Shown: piece after piece, positions 48,555 to 58,715 of the stretch
Position numbering within the stretch: position 1 is the stretch's first letter
Layout: the number at the start of each line of letters is the position of its first letter
NCBI RefSeq assembly: GCF_050624435.1
Contig: NC_134531.1
Location: 259,670,812 to 259,734,811 of the forward strand
Direction: 5' to 3'
Length of the DNA: 64,000 nt
Source: Tenrec ecaudatus
Taxonomy: Eukaryota > Chordata > Mammalia > Afrosoricida > Tenrecidae
Translations under genes and position numbers: made by a program
Notes under the pieces: generated by a model
Database searches by the model: none
Told to the model about the DNA's origin: nothing
What the model saw: the letters and a program-made list of their open reading frames with translations, nothing else

Positions 48555-48680
48555 GGCGAGAAAGAGAATTGTGATACATTGACACAGTGGCTGCAACAAT
48601 GGGCACTACATAACGACATGCTTGCTCCGTGAAGACCAGGCAGAATTTTGTTCTGCTTTATGTAGGTTTGCAATGAATCA
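48555..48680 (+). mobile_element. RTE-type LINE 3' tail
   Basis: TGACACAGTGGCTGCAACAA and TTTTGTTCTGCTTTATGTAG match the last part of the RTE element just before its tail. A SINE begins directly after it at about 48682. Confidence 0.72.
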
Positions 48681-48681
48681 A

Positions 48682-48800
48682 GGATTCTGGTGGCCATTTG
48701 GTTACACATTGTGTTGATAACCACAAGGTCAGTAGTTCAAAACCCTATTGGGTCTGTATGAATCGGCATCAACTCCATGGCAGTGTTTGGTTTTTGGTTT
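48682..48800 (+). mobile_element. AfroSINE with internal deletion
   Basis: Head GGATTCTGGTGGCCATTTGG, box B-like GTCAGTAGTTCAAAACCC, then the tail TGAATCGGCATCAACTCCAT and GGCAGTGTTTGGTTTTTGG. The middle section is missing. Confidence 0.78.
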
Positions 48801-49021
48801 GGGTTATGAATAAGAATGATAGTACCAAACCACAAACAACAATACACTATTGTAAATTATATACCTAATGTCCATTAGCCACTTGTAATATTTTAATCAA
48901 TAAAATGTGCCTGTTCTGAATTTGTTATCAATTCTTATTAAGTCCTCATAGACTCCTAATGAGTCTTGAAATTTAAAAGGATGAACAGTTTTCAGCTTAT
49001 CTGGTGTATAGTGGATTGACC

Positions 49022-49345
49022 AGGGGTCCTGGTGACATAGTGGTTACACTCTGACCTGCCAACTACAAGGTCAGAGTTCAAAACCACCAGCTACTCTGCA
49101 GGAGAAATAGGGGCTTTCTACTCTCTAGTGGCCATGGTGGCAGTGGTTACACATAGAGCTTCAATCAACAGGGTTGGAAATTCAAACCACCAGCCAATCT
49201 GCAGTAGAAAGAGGGGGCTTTCTAATCCAGTAAAGACTTACAATCTCACAAGAGTAGTTCTTCAGTGTCCTATAGGGGCTTGCTGTGAGTGGGCATCTAC
49301 TCGATAAGGCAGTGTCTGAAAATTGTTGTTTGTTTGTCTGCTCCC
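49022..49345 (+). mobile_element. Two fused AfroSINE heads sharing one tail
   Basis: A first head (GGGGTCCTGGTGACATAGTG to GGGGCTTTCTACTC) is cut by a second head (GGCCATGGTGGCAGTGGTTA) at about 49129; the second runs through GTAAAGACTTACAATCTCAC to the tail GTGGGCATCTACTCGATAAG. A dimeric or nested arrangement. Confidence 0.75.
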
Positions 49346-49545
49346 TAAAGAGTTATAGTCTCAGAAACACCCAGAAGAAGTTGTACACTGTTTTACTGGA
49401 TTGCTACATCAACAGTGAGTTTAGTATGGGTTTGGCAGTGGGTTAAATGATGCGCTACTACCTGCGAGGTAAATGGGCCAAAACCATTAGCCAAACTTTG
49501 ATGATAAAATGAAGCTGTCTGTTACTGTAAAGATTTAAAGCAAAG
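49345..49545 (+). mobile_element. Further AfroSINE 3' half and 5' half, tail to head
   Basis: CTAAAGAGTTATAGTCTCAG to CAACAGTGAGTTTAGTATGG is a 3' half, followed by GCAGTGGGTTAAATGATGCG to TACTGTAAAGATTT, a headed copy. Together with 49022-49345 this makes a chain of SINE pieces all on the plus strand. Confidence 0.55.
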
Positions 49546-50109
49546 AAAGCTATGAAGCAATACTATTCTGTTCTTAATATTGCTACAAACAGGAATCAGC
49601 TAGATGGCTATAGTTTGGTATTAGCATTGAGGGAGCTTAAAAATTGAGTCAACTTAATACTCTGAATTCTATTAATAAAGCATAAATTATTGCATGAGAT
49701 TGTAAAAGTAGCAAGAAATTTTGAAGTCCCATACCTTGACATAATAGAAGTGATAATATGAAAATAAATGAATGGTTTAATATGAAAAGATGATTTCTAA
49801 CTATAAATAATCCCTTGGAAGGTTTTAAGAAATTCTTCCCTGAGAATTTTGAGACACAGCTAGCCTCTATAGAAATGCAATCTTAATAAAGATAAGATGT
49901 AAGTAGTACATGAAGAAAGACTCCAAATTGGATATGCTACCTTTAAAACTAGAATGCACGATCAAAGGAAGTTCAAGGTAGTATCAAACACAAAATCAAA
50001 AAATTAGCACCTAGAATTAAATGTCCAACTCAGTATAATATGTTCCTCTTTGATGTTGAAGCTCAGTGGGCAAGACCAAGCTAAGTCTCGCTGCTTGTCC
50101 TCTATGTTC

Positions 50110-50280
50110 TCTGAGTTGTGCAATCTGTTAAGGTGCTTGGCAACTAATTAAAGTTTGTTCATTAGAATCCACCTACAGATGTTTGGGAAGAAAGGTCTGA
50201 ATAGCAACCTTTTACAAATCAGTCCTTGAAAACCTCATGCAGCTCAGTTCTCCCCTGACACTCGTGGGGCCTCCAGGAAC
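50110..50280 (+). mobile_element. AfroSINE, second subfamily
   Basis: TGTTAAGGTGCTTGGCAACT head, GAATCCACCTACAGATGTTT, GAAAACCTCATGCAGCTCAG, CCTGACACTCGTGGGGCC. This is the elephant-shared form in sense orientation; the last 30 bp are lost. Confidence 0.7.
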
Positions 50281-51206
50281 AGGATCCACTAAGATGCCGT
50301 TCCTTTCGTTGGTATTATAGAAGGCACTCATTCTGGGCAGTGGTTGTTTCTAAATTTCTTTTACCCTGAGCTGCACAGAAAAGAAATTTAGTATGTATTT
50401 GAAGAATTGTTATTAATCACCAAGAATCCATTGAAGTCAAAGTTCTTGTGAAACCATGTGTAGCACTGTTTGTGTTGGGATATGGAAAAGACAACTTATT
50501 ATTTAACTTCAATCATTACTTACAGATAGGCCACATTACACATTGCAAAAGAAGAAAAGTCAAGGAGAATTGGTCTTAATTTTATTTTTTTTCAAGATTA
50601 AATAGACATACTGTGAATGACACAATTTTTAGATTTCACTCGATATAATGTTATGGCTTCAAATAGTCATGATTTTCATTTTTCAGATCAGTTATATTTT
50701 ACAAAGTATCACATAAATAACATCAAGATACTCTACCTAAGACATTGGCTAATTAGTTAGAAGGTCAAAAAGGATTTTCCCCAACCTATTGTTAAATATT
50801 GTACACTTGGTTAATTTCTCAGTCGTTTTAAATGTTTGAATATATAATGCAAGTTATCACTGTGCTGGTTTCATGCTCTTTTGAAAAGGCATAAAATGGA
50901 CCTCTGCTGAGCTAGGTAATTGAAAGATGTGCAGGCTCAGTGATCTGAGTTAGAATACTAAATCCTGAAGGGTTATAATAATAAGACGGAGTCATGAAAA
51001 TTAAAGAAATGGCTGTCATTTACAGAAAAAATAATAACAAGAAAAAAAGCTTCTTTGCTTTATTTAGTCCATGATATTTAATAAAATTAGGTATCCTGCT
51101 TCACTTTTGTCTTTAAGGACCACCAACATTACTGTTTCTAAAATTGGTTATTCATTCAAAGATATTTTGATATTAGTATGAGAGTTTAAAAAATGAGTTA
51201 ACCTAG

Positions 51207-51356
51207 GGGGAAAAATGAGGAGCCAGGAGCTCAAGTGGAAAGCAGATGTTTTGAGAATGATGATGGCAATAAATGTGCAAATGTGCTTGACACAGTGGAT
51301 GTTTGTATGGATTGTGATAAGAATCGTACGAACCCCCAATAAAATAATTTTTAAAT
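51207..51356 (+). mobile_element. Very short L1-like 3' end insertion
   Basis: Only the last 150 bp of the element: GAGGAGCCAGGAGCTCAAGT to AATAAAATAATTTTTAAA. Flanks show AGTTAACCTA (about 51196-51205) against AGGTAACCTA (about 51357-51366), 9 of 10 matching, so this is an independent, strongly 5'-truncated insertion rather than a deletion remnant. Confidence 0.8.
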
Positions 51357-51599
51357 AAGGTAACCTAATACTGTGGACTAATTTGAATGAATAATCAATT
51401 TTAAAAATAGCAGAGACCTTACATCCCATACACTACAGTTTCCTAATTAAGTAGAAAAGAATGGTTCCCATTGCTTTCCTTATCTTTGGTCTGTGGCTGC
51501 TATCAGAGAAGGTTTCAAGATGATGACTATTTAATATTTAGCAGTTAACACTGAACCTAATTTCAAGACTATTTTGACTGAGTGCCATACCTTCCAAAA

Positions 51600-52020
51600 A
51601 ACAATTGCAGCATACCAACTGCTAGGCAGTCTATTCTGACTCATAGAGACCCTAGAGGACAGGGTCCTATAGGTCATAGAGACCCTAGACGACAGGGTCC
51701 TATAGGTCATAGAGACCCTAGACGACAGGGTCCTATAGGTCATAGAGACCCTAGAGGACAGGGTCCTATAGGTCATAGAGACCCTAGAGGACAGGGTCCT
51801 ATAGGTCATAGTGACCCTAGACAACAGGGTCCTATAGATCATAGAGACCCTAGACGACAGGGTCCTATAGGTCATAGAGACCCTAGAAGACAGGGTCCTA
51901 TAGGTCATAGAGACCCTAGAGGACAGGGTCCTATAGGTCAAAGAAACCCTAGAGGACAGAGTAGAAATACCCTGCTGAGCTTCCACAATTGTACATCTGT
52001 TTGCGGGGTCATCGTTCACT
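51600..52020 (-). mobile_element. AfroSINE carrying an internal minisatellite
   Basis: Antisense AfroSINE tail TCTATTCTGACTCATAGAGA lies at about 51630. The tail then repeats (see 51641-51960), and after the array ACAGAGTAGAAATACCCTGC resumes the expected SINE order. Beyond about 52000 the head is too diverged to place. Confidence 0.7.
51641..51960. repeat. 33-bp minisatellite, 9 full units plus one partial
   Basis: Nine complete 33-bp units start at 51641 and run to 51937, with a tenth partial unit to 51960. They are in perfect register with no indels. The unit starts TCATAGAGACCCTAGA, then a variable pair (GG, CG, CA or AG), then ACAGGGTCCTATAGG. It derives from the antisense AfroSINE tail. 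Because 33 is divisible by 3 and the unit has no stop in two frames, both strands are open (146 codons plus, 162 codons minus), with 11-residue repeats such as HRDPRRQGPIG. No evidence of translation. Confidence 0.97.
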
Positions 52021-53434
52021 GACGGAATGGCAGCTGTTTTCTAAATGTTGCCCAACTGCGGTTACAGTCCCAGTCAGAGCCCACTCTGCCACCGTATGCA
52101 TCTGTCATCGCCGAGCTTTTGTAGCGCAGCAGTTGAAAAATGCTGATCTTCCCTAAGCCCAAGAGGGAAATCCGCTTGGCTAGCACTATTATTATCCCTC
52201 CATTCTCGCGAATACATATCCCCTCATCGAACTTGATTTATGATCCAGGGACTGAGCTGTCACTTGATGACAAAAAATTCTTGACTCATTCTTTGACAAG
52301 TATGAATTGATTTTAACTTAAATCAAAAAATAAATCATAATCTACTTACACTGGTGTAATATTTTAACATGTTAGCATAAAAACAAAACTAATGTAATGT
52401 AATTTTTATTTCCATAAGAATCAGGGAATGTTTTTGAAATCTTTTGAAATTCATACATCATTTTAATGGGAGTAAAAGACAGCACAATTTCATGAAGTAA
52501 TTTCTCTTCAAAATTAGAAATATCTCTAATTTGTCAGCTATATTGTGTGCCCTTTGTGTTGCTAAGGTAGTGCTAAGGTAGTCACTAATTGTGTTCCTCT
52601 TTTACCTTTTAAAAGATATGTGTGGTGTCATAATGTAGCACTGAAATAATCTGGTGATTACAAATTAGAGTAAAAGTCAGTTCTTCAATCAGTTTTGAAA
52701 CTATTGAGATGAACACAATTGTTTCATAATCTAAGAAAATTGGCGGTGGAATAGCATCTCTTCTAAAATAAGTACTTTTGTTTTCTGAAATAAATGACCC
52801 TAACATATGAAAAAATCTTAGAAGTGGTATATACATTTGAGAGGACTGACGATGAAAGCGTTAATTTTGCCAGAGAGTACTCTCATTGGAAGGAAAATCC
52901 TAAGAAGGAATTTTAACCTTTTGAAAAGAAAACCAATCCAGTGCCACAACCCAGGTGCTTCCTCTTTGGTGGACTGCACCCATCCCCTTTCCTAAGGACC
53001 ACGTCTGCGCTCGAAATCTCTCTTTATTCCTCTTCTGTGACCGTATGCTTGCAAATAAAGCGTGAAAGCGACTCTCACCCAACATTCAGGGGAAAGATCT
53101 TCTGGAAGCTAGTTCCTCTGGGTCATTGGCTAAGAAATTTTCCTTCTCTCAAGTTCTCCAAGAGTGCCACCCAGTCATTCCCAAGTCATGGTTTTGCTGT
53201 TGCAATATGTGTGTCCGTTTTCATTTCCAGTAACTCTCTAATTCTAAATAGTTTGTAAAGTATAAAGTTGTTGTAAAATCATCAATGCATTGGAATTCAA
53301 CCCTTGAGTGACCACTGCACAAGTTATTAATAACTGCTTGAGTTGCATCTGTCTCTAGATACTAGACTATGTCAACAGGCTACAAACACCCCAGTAACAG
53401 TGGGTTTGGTCTACAATGTGCTACAATCTACACA

Positions 53435-53520
53435 TCTATGCCTTGGGTGCTGCCGTACCACAACTATCACAACTAAGTGACTCAGAAAACTGAAATGTAT
53501 GTTCTCACAGACTGGGCAAG
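53435..53520 (+). mobile_element. MLT1-type MaLR LTR fragment
   Basis: GGGTGCTGCCGTACCACAAC and TGAAATGTATGTTCTCACAG resemble the 5' part of MLT1 LTRs. Non-coding, short and diverged. Confidence 0.45.
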
Positions 53521-55186
53521 AAGGTTCTCTCTATGTTTCCTCTGTGGAAGAGCTTTGTCTAGTGAAGCTTTTATAGCCCGGAGTTCCTTGTTTTCTTACT
53601 GCAGTGCCTAATCCACTCTTTTTACAATGCAGAACAGAGTCAATTTCGGCCAATATGGCCTCATTTACCTGACATACGGTACCGTACCCTGTTTCCAGGA
53701 ATGTGTGGGTAAGAACAATTTGCAAAATTATTTCAGATTACACACAGGTCAAAACTCCATGGGAGACTTTTGAATTAGCAAATGAACAGTGAAGCTTACT
53801 GCTAACAGTTTCCTTGGGTTCCCTGGCATGGAGGTGGAGACTAAAGTTATTTAACTGCAATGCATTTCTCTTCAATTTCTGCAATGAATGCGTCCCTCTC
53901 GTTACTTGATTTGAGCTTCTGGCATTTTGTGATATGAAAAGAAACTGCAGCTTAATTTTTAATACTTTTGTTGGTTTTATACTTTTTCATTTTGATTTTC
54001 TGTGTGTGTAAATATACACAATGATATCTATACAAATTCATTAATTTCTAAATGTACAGACTCATTGATATATTTTTAAATAACGTTAAAGTATAGTTAA
54101 CAATAGGCACGAAGGAAACCATTAACTGATATAATCACAGGGAAATGTAATTGTTTTAGGATCTTATGCACTTTAATTGTTTTAGAATATTATGCACTAT
54201 TCTCTCTTTGCTTTGGTAATACATTTTCTTTACTAGGTAATACACTTTCATTTTTTCCACTTCTTAAAACATCATACAATTCATGGTGCTATTTAAATCT
54301 GACTTTATTTTGTGTCTTTATTATAAAATATTATCTGCTGGTGTAAAATGCGACCTTTTGGTCTCTTTTTGTTTATTTAAAATATAAATATATTTTAATA
54401 ACTGTTTGGGGAATGGTAGTATACTGTTAAAGCTCAACCGTAAATATAGCCAAAGCTATACAATCAAAACAATAGAGAGCTAATCTTATGTTCTTAAAAC
54501 CTACCCTGAGAATTTTCACAGTGATTTGCAATTGCTCTTTCTGACTCCTGTCAGTGTATTTTCCAATTAGACTATCTCTTATACGTATTAAGTCCCTGCA
54601 AGTTCACCTTCGGGATGATGACTAATAAGTTCAGTACAAAAAAATTCCTACTCTGATCCCTGTAACTTTCTAAAAAACATCTCATAGTCATTTTGGGGAC
54701 TCCTCTTATACTCCAGGAAGTTCTATTGTGGAGTCTTTTCCATATCCCTAAGTTCTCTGCCACTTAATTCATAGCTTTCCAGTCTTTGCACTTTAAAGAC
54801 ATCAACTTAAGTTTAAAAGCAACTCTTTTATCATGATCATGAATTCCTGATGTATAAACATTGTAAAATTCCCTGAGTACTCATAAATATTGAAGATAAT
54901 GCATTGCAATTCAAAGTAAACTTAAGATTAGGTCAGAAAATCTTAATGAATTTGGTATGCATCTCGTTTAAAATTGCTAAGAATTGATTCTCTAAGTTTT
55001 CATTAGTGATTTTTGTTTTCCCTTGTGGTATGTATATTGCAAAATTTTTATTTCAAAAACATCAATAGGTATATTAATTATGAGTCATGCATTGTGCTAC
55101 CTTAATTAGAAGGGCAGGATAAACCACAGCCCCGTATCAAGAAACAGCAGACTACCTTATTAAGGTAGGCAGGCCTCATTGCATCT
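53521..55186. other. Unique AT-rich sequence, no gene seen
   Basis: Holds the 26-bp duplication only. Very AT-rich at 54000-54440. Confidence 0.5.
54148..54199. repeat. 26-bp tandem duplication
   Basis: TAATTGTTTTAGGATCTTAT and TAATTGTTTTAGAATATTAT open two adjacent 26-bp units, each ending in GCACT plus one base. Confidence 0.85.
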
Positions 55187-55200
55187 GATAATGTATTTCT

Positions 55201-56350
55201 TTTGTTTTCTTTTTGAATTGCCTCATATTTTTAAAATCATTTTGTTGGGGCTTGTACAACTCTTATCACAATCCATACATACAACCATTGTGTCAAGCAC
55301 ATTTGTATATTTGTTGCCATCATTGTTTTGGAAACATTTTCATTCTACTTGAGCCCTTGGTATCAGCTCCTCATTTTTCCCTCCCTCCCCGTGCTCCCTC
55401 CATCACAAACCATTGATAATTTATAAATTATTATTATTTTGTCGTGTCTTACACTGTCCAATATCTCGTTTACCTACTTTTCTGTTGTCTGTCCCCCAGG
55501 GAGGAGATTATCTGTGGATCCTTGTGATTGATTGCCCCTTTCTACCCCACCTTAACTCCACCCTCCCAGTTCGCCACTCTCACCACTGGTGCTGAGGGAT
55601 CATATGTCCTGAATTCCCTGTGTTTCCACTTCCTATCTGTACCAGTGTACATGCTCTGGCCCTGCCAGATTTGTAGGGTGGAATGGGGATCATGATAGTA
55701 TGGAGAGAAAGCATTAAAGAAATAGAGGGAAGTTTTATGTTTCATCATTGCTACACTACACCCTGACTGGATTGTCTCCTCCCCACAACCTTTCTGTAAG
55801 GGGAAGTCCAGTTGCCTACAATGGCCCTTAGGTCCCCGCTCTGCACTTCCCAGCCCCATTCACAATGATATGATTTTTTTGTTCCTTTATGCCTGATACC
55901 TGATCCCTTCTACACCTCGTGATCACACCGGCTGGTGTGCTTCTTCCATGTGGGCTTGGTTGCTTCTCAGCTAGATGGTCACTTGTTTATCTTCAAGCCT
56001 TTAAGATCCCAGACACTATATTTTTTAATAGAGGACACCATCAGCTTTCTTCACCACATTTGCTTATGCACCTGCTTTGTCTTCAATGATCATATTGTGA
56101 AGGTGAGCAGCATGGAAGGCCAGTTTAATAGAACAAAGTGTTCTTACATTGAGGGAGCATTTGAGTGGAAGCCCAATGTCCTTCTGCTACCTTAATACTA
56201 AACCTATACATGTATGCACACAGATCTATTTCCCCATAGTCATATATAAATATATTTACATATATATGTGCCTGTATTTAGACCCCTATAAATGCTCTTT
56301 GCCTCCTAGTTCTTTCCTCTATTTCCTTTTACTTTCCTCTTGTCCCAGGG
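55201..56350 (-). mobile_element. L1-like 3' end, 3' half of a 5'-inverted insertion
   Basis: On the minus strand this is the 3' half of the recurrent L1-like region, ending at a T-rich stretch on the plus strand (about 55201-55245). It has a single copy of the internal module (about 55920-56060) and the C-rich tract at 55375-55400. It joins at about 56350 to sequence from further upstream in the same element but in the opposite orientation. The left flank (55187-55200) nearly matches the right flank of the whole insertion (57354-57367), 12 of 14 bases. Confidence 0.8.
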
Positions 56351-57356
56351 ATACATATGCTAGCCAACAAAAAAGAAGGGATGGCGGGAAAGAAAAAAGA
56401 AACAAATTGTTTGTATCTCTACAGGGAAAGAGGGACTAAATTTCAACCCGGTGCTCCAAGATGTGAATGCAACATACCGGCATGAAGCACGGAACCAGCC
56501 AGTAAAGAGGTCTGAGGGGCCAGCCCCAATCCCAACTACCTGGACAGCCACCCCTCCCCCAATAAGAATTCACTTCAGAGGACAGCACTGAAGCTACTGC
56601 TTAGAGAGTGGGACATGTCTTGTCAGAGCACAGAGGAGCAAATGAAGGTGGAGGAAGAGAGATTGGAGCACATCTTGGCCCACCAAGCCCTGAGAACAAT
56701 ATCTCTGCTCAGAGTTTCCAATGCACAGAGAGGACCACATGGCCAGCCCCACTATGAGACACAACATCACTCACTGACCCATAGCCCTAAGGGGGACAAC
56801 ACTAAAAACACAGTGTGGGAAATGCACCCCATCTGGCCATACCACACCAAGGCAAAACACTAAGGGTGTGCAACAGAACAGCAAGGGGAACAGAGCAAGG
56901 AAATCCCAAGGGAATACCAAAAATAGACTTTGGGGCCAGGGTGTGACACCCCATCAGTCTCAGCCAGAAAACACTCCTATAGGTCAACAAACAAACCTTG
57001 AACTATTTACAGGCTTTTCTCTTTTTTGTCATTGTTTTTTGTTGTTGTTTTGTTTCTTTTGTTGCTTTGTTTTCTGTGTCTTGATTTGGTGCATATTATT
57101 ATCTCTGCAGGTCTATCTATATAATATAGGTGGTATAAACAATCTGGAGGATAAAATATCCAGATAGACAGTTCTGGGGGGACATGGGAGAGGAGGAAAC
57201 AGGGGAAAGGAAGTGGGTGTTAACAAACCCAGGGACAAAGGAACAACAAGTGATCCAAAATCAGTGGCAAGGATGGTGTAACAGACCTGCTAGGGTTTCA
57301 TCAAGGGCAAATGTAATGGGGGAATTACTGAAACCCAAATGAAGGCAGAGCATGAG
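56351..57356 (+). mobile_element. Inverted 5' half of the same L1-like insertion
   Basis: Plus-strand sense segment of about 1 kb containing a T-rich tract (57007-57085) and ending with ...GGCAGAGCATGAGA. Its last 250 bp align, in order, with the part of the U6/L1 chimera just upstream of the sequence that starts the other half, so the two halves are contiguous in the parent. No ORF with L1 ORF2 motifs is seen, so this looks like a long non-coding 3' region or a non-autonomous relative. ORFs of 82 and 99 codons are unsupported. Confidence 0.72.
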
Positions 57357-57369
57357 AATATATTTCTAG

Positions 57370-57485
57370 CCCAGTGGTTCCCTAAGTTGAACAGCATCAG
57401 AACCATAGAAAGGGCCTATGAAAAATAAAACCGCATTTCTAAAGATGAAGGTCTTGGTTATGATCTAGGAATTTACCATACTTTT
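57370..57485 (+). mobile_element. MER5A-like hAT element remnant
   Basis: Opens CCCAGTGGTTCCCTAAG and continues CAGCATCAGAACCATAGAAA, GGGCCT; the order fits MER5A, a short non-autonomous hAT-Charlie element. It lies beside the 5'-inverted L1-like insertion. Confidence 0.5.
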
Positions 57486-57529
57486 CTAAGAAGTTATTGT
57501 ATGTAAATTAAACATAAAATTTTTAACAT

Positions 57530-57740
57530 TGTTATCAACATACAATTCACATATCATACAACTCAATGTCTAATCCTATTAAAGGGTTTTAAATTGTCAC
57601 CAGTTTTAAAACGTTTCCTTTATTCTTGTATCCATTATTAATAGCTCCTCATCTCCCTTGAACCTGCCATAACCCAAAAAAACTATTGACCCAGTTAAAA
57701 TCTCTTACCTATTTACCTATCCTGAATTTCATATACAGAG
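57530..57740 (-). mobile_element. Probable old L1M 3' fragment
   Basis: The run ACATACAATTCACATATCAT, then the ACCTGCCATAACCC region and TATCCTGAATTTCATATACA, follows the order seen in antisense old L1M-type sequence. Divergence is high and the boundaries are uncertain. Confidence 0.5.
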
Positions 57741-58284
57741 AAAACATTAAGAATAAAAAATGAAAAGCCAACAATAATGACAAAATAAAATAGAGTAAAC
57801 TTCAGTTGAAAATAAAGGAGATCAGTATGTATCATAATCTCAAAAAAAAGAAAAAAGAAAAGAAAGTAGAAAATATTACAACTAGAGCAAATTTAAAATG
57901 GGTCAAAAGGGAAAACAAATGATAAGGCATTACATTTAGCCTAACTGCATCCCCATTAGTTCATGTTCCAGTGCACTCTGATAGGAGGCTGTTTACATTC
58001 CTCATCAATAGTCAGAGGAGATGTACTGGAAGTTTAAATCAAGTGGAGACCCAGCAAATGGGTTTTGGGCTGTCACGGTCATCCATATAGTCTTCTGCAA
58101 ACTTGGTGCTCAGAATTTAAGCTCTAACATTGTTCCTTCTTTAAGTATTGGATTTTATTTTTCTTACAAAATTAAGGGTAAATATTTTATCTACTAATAT
58201 TCCTACATCAAACTGTATTGTTAACAGAATGAATAATAATCTGCAAGGTTATCACACACAGAAAATCCAGTCTACTAACCCTTT

Positions 58285-58553
58285 CTAAAGGAACCCTGGT
58301 GTCATATGGGATTGTTATTGGGCTGCTAAAGGGCAGGTGAGCAGTTCAAACCTTTCTCCACAGGAGAAAGAGGGCAGAACATGCTCTCTACTCTCATGAT
58401 GAGTTACAGTCTCAGAAACCCAAGAGGTCAGTTGTACCCTGTCCTAAAGGGTTGTTGTGAATTGGGATCAAATAATGGATGAGATTGGCACAGAGGCAAG
58501 TCTACTCTGACCTATAAGGCTGCTGTAGTTTGGCATCAACACAATGGCAGCAG
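58285..58553 (+). mobile_element. AfroSINE, tenrec type, with duplicated tail
   Basis: GGAACCCTGGTGTCATATGG head, GAGTTACAGTCTCAGAAACC middle, and tail GTTGTTGTGAATTGGGATCA. A second tail-like part follows: CTACTCTGACCTATAAGGCT and GGCATCAACACAATGGCAGC. Confidence 0.78.
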
Positions 58554-58555
58554 GG

Positions 58556-58715
58556 ACCCTCTTTAGGAATCCCGGTGGAGTTGCCTGGTTCTCGGTTCAA
58601 ACACCAGCTAATCTGTGGGGGAAAATGAGGTTATTTGACTCATGTAGGTTTACAGCCACGGAGACTCGTGTTAGTGTCATTGTGAGCTAGAGTCAATTCA
58701 GTGGCAGTGAGTTTC
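58556..58715 (+). mobile_element. AfroSINE, shortened
   Basis: GGAATCCCGGTGGAGTTGCC head with part of the box B region missing, TAGGTTTACAGCCACGGAGA middle and TCAATTCAGTGGCAGTGAGT tail. It begins within a few bases of the end of the previous SINE. Confidence 0.75.

Noticed and set aside
51531..52022. Long overlapping ORFs on both strands (146 and 162 codons) with 11-residue repeats
   Set aside because: They are translations of a 33-bp minisatellite inside a SINE; no start context, domain or conservation supports a protein. The array has no spacers, so it is not a CRISPR either.
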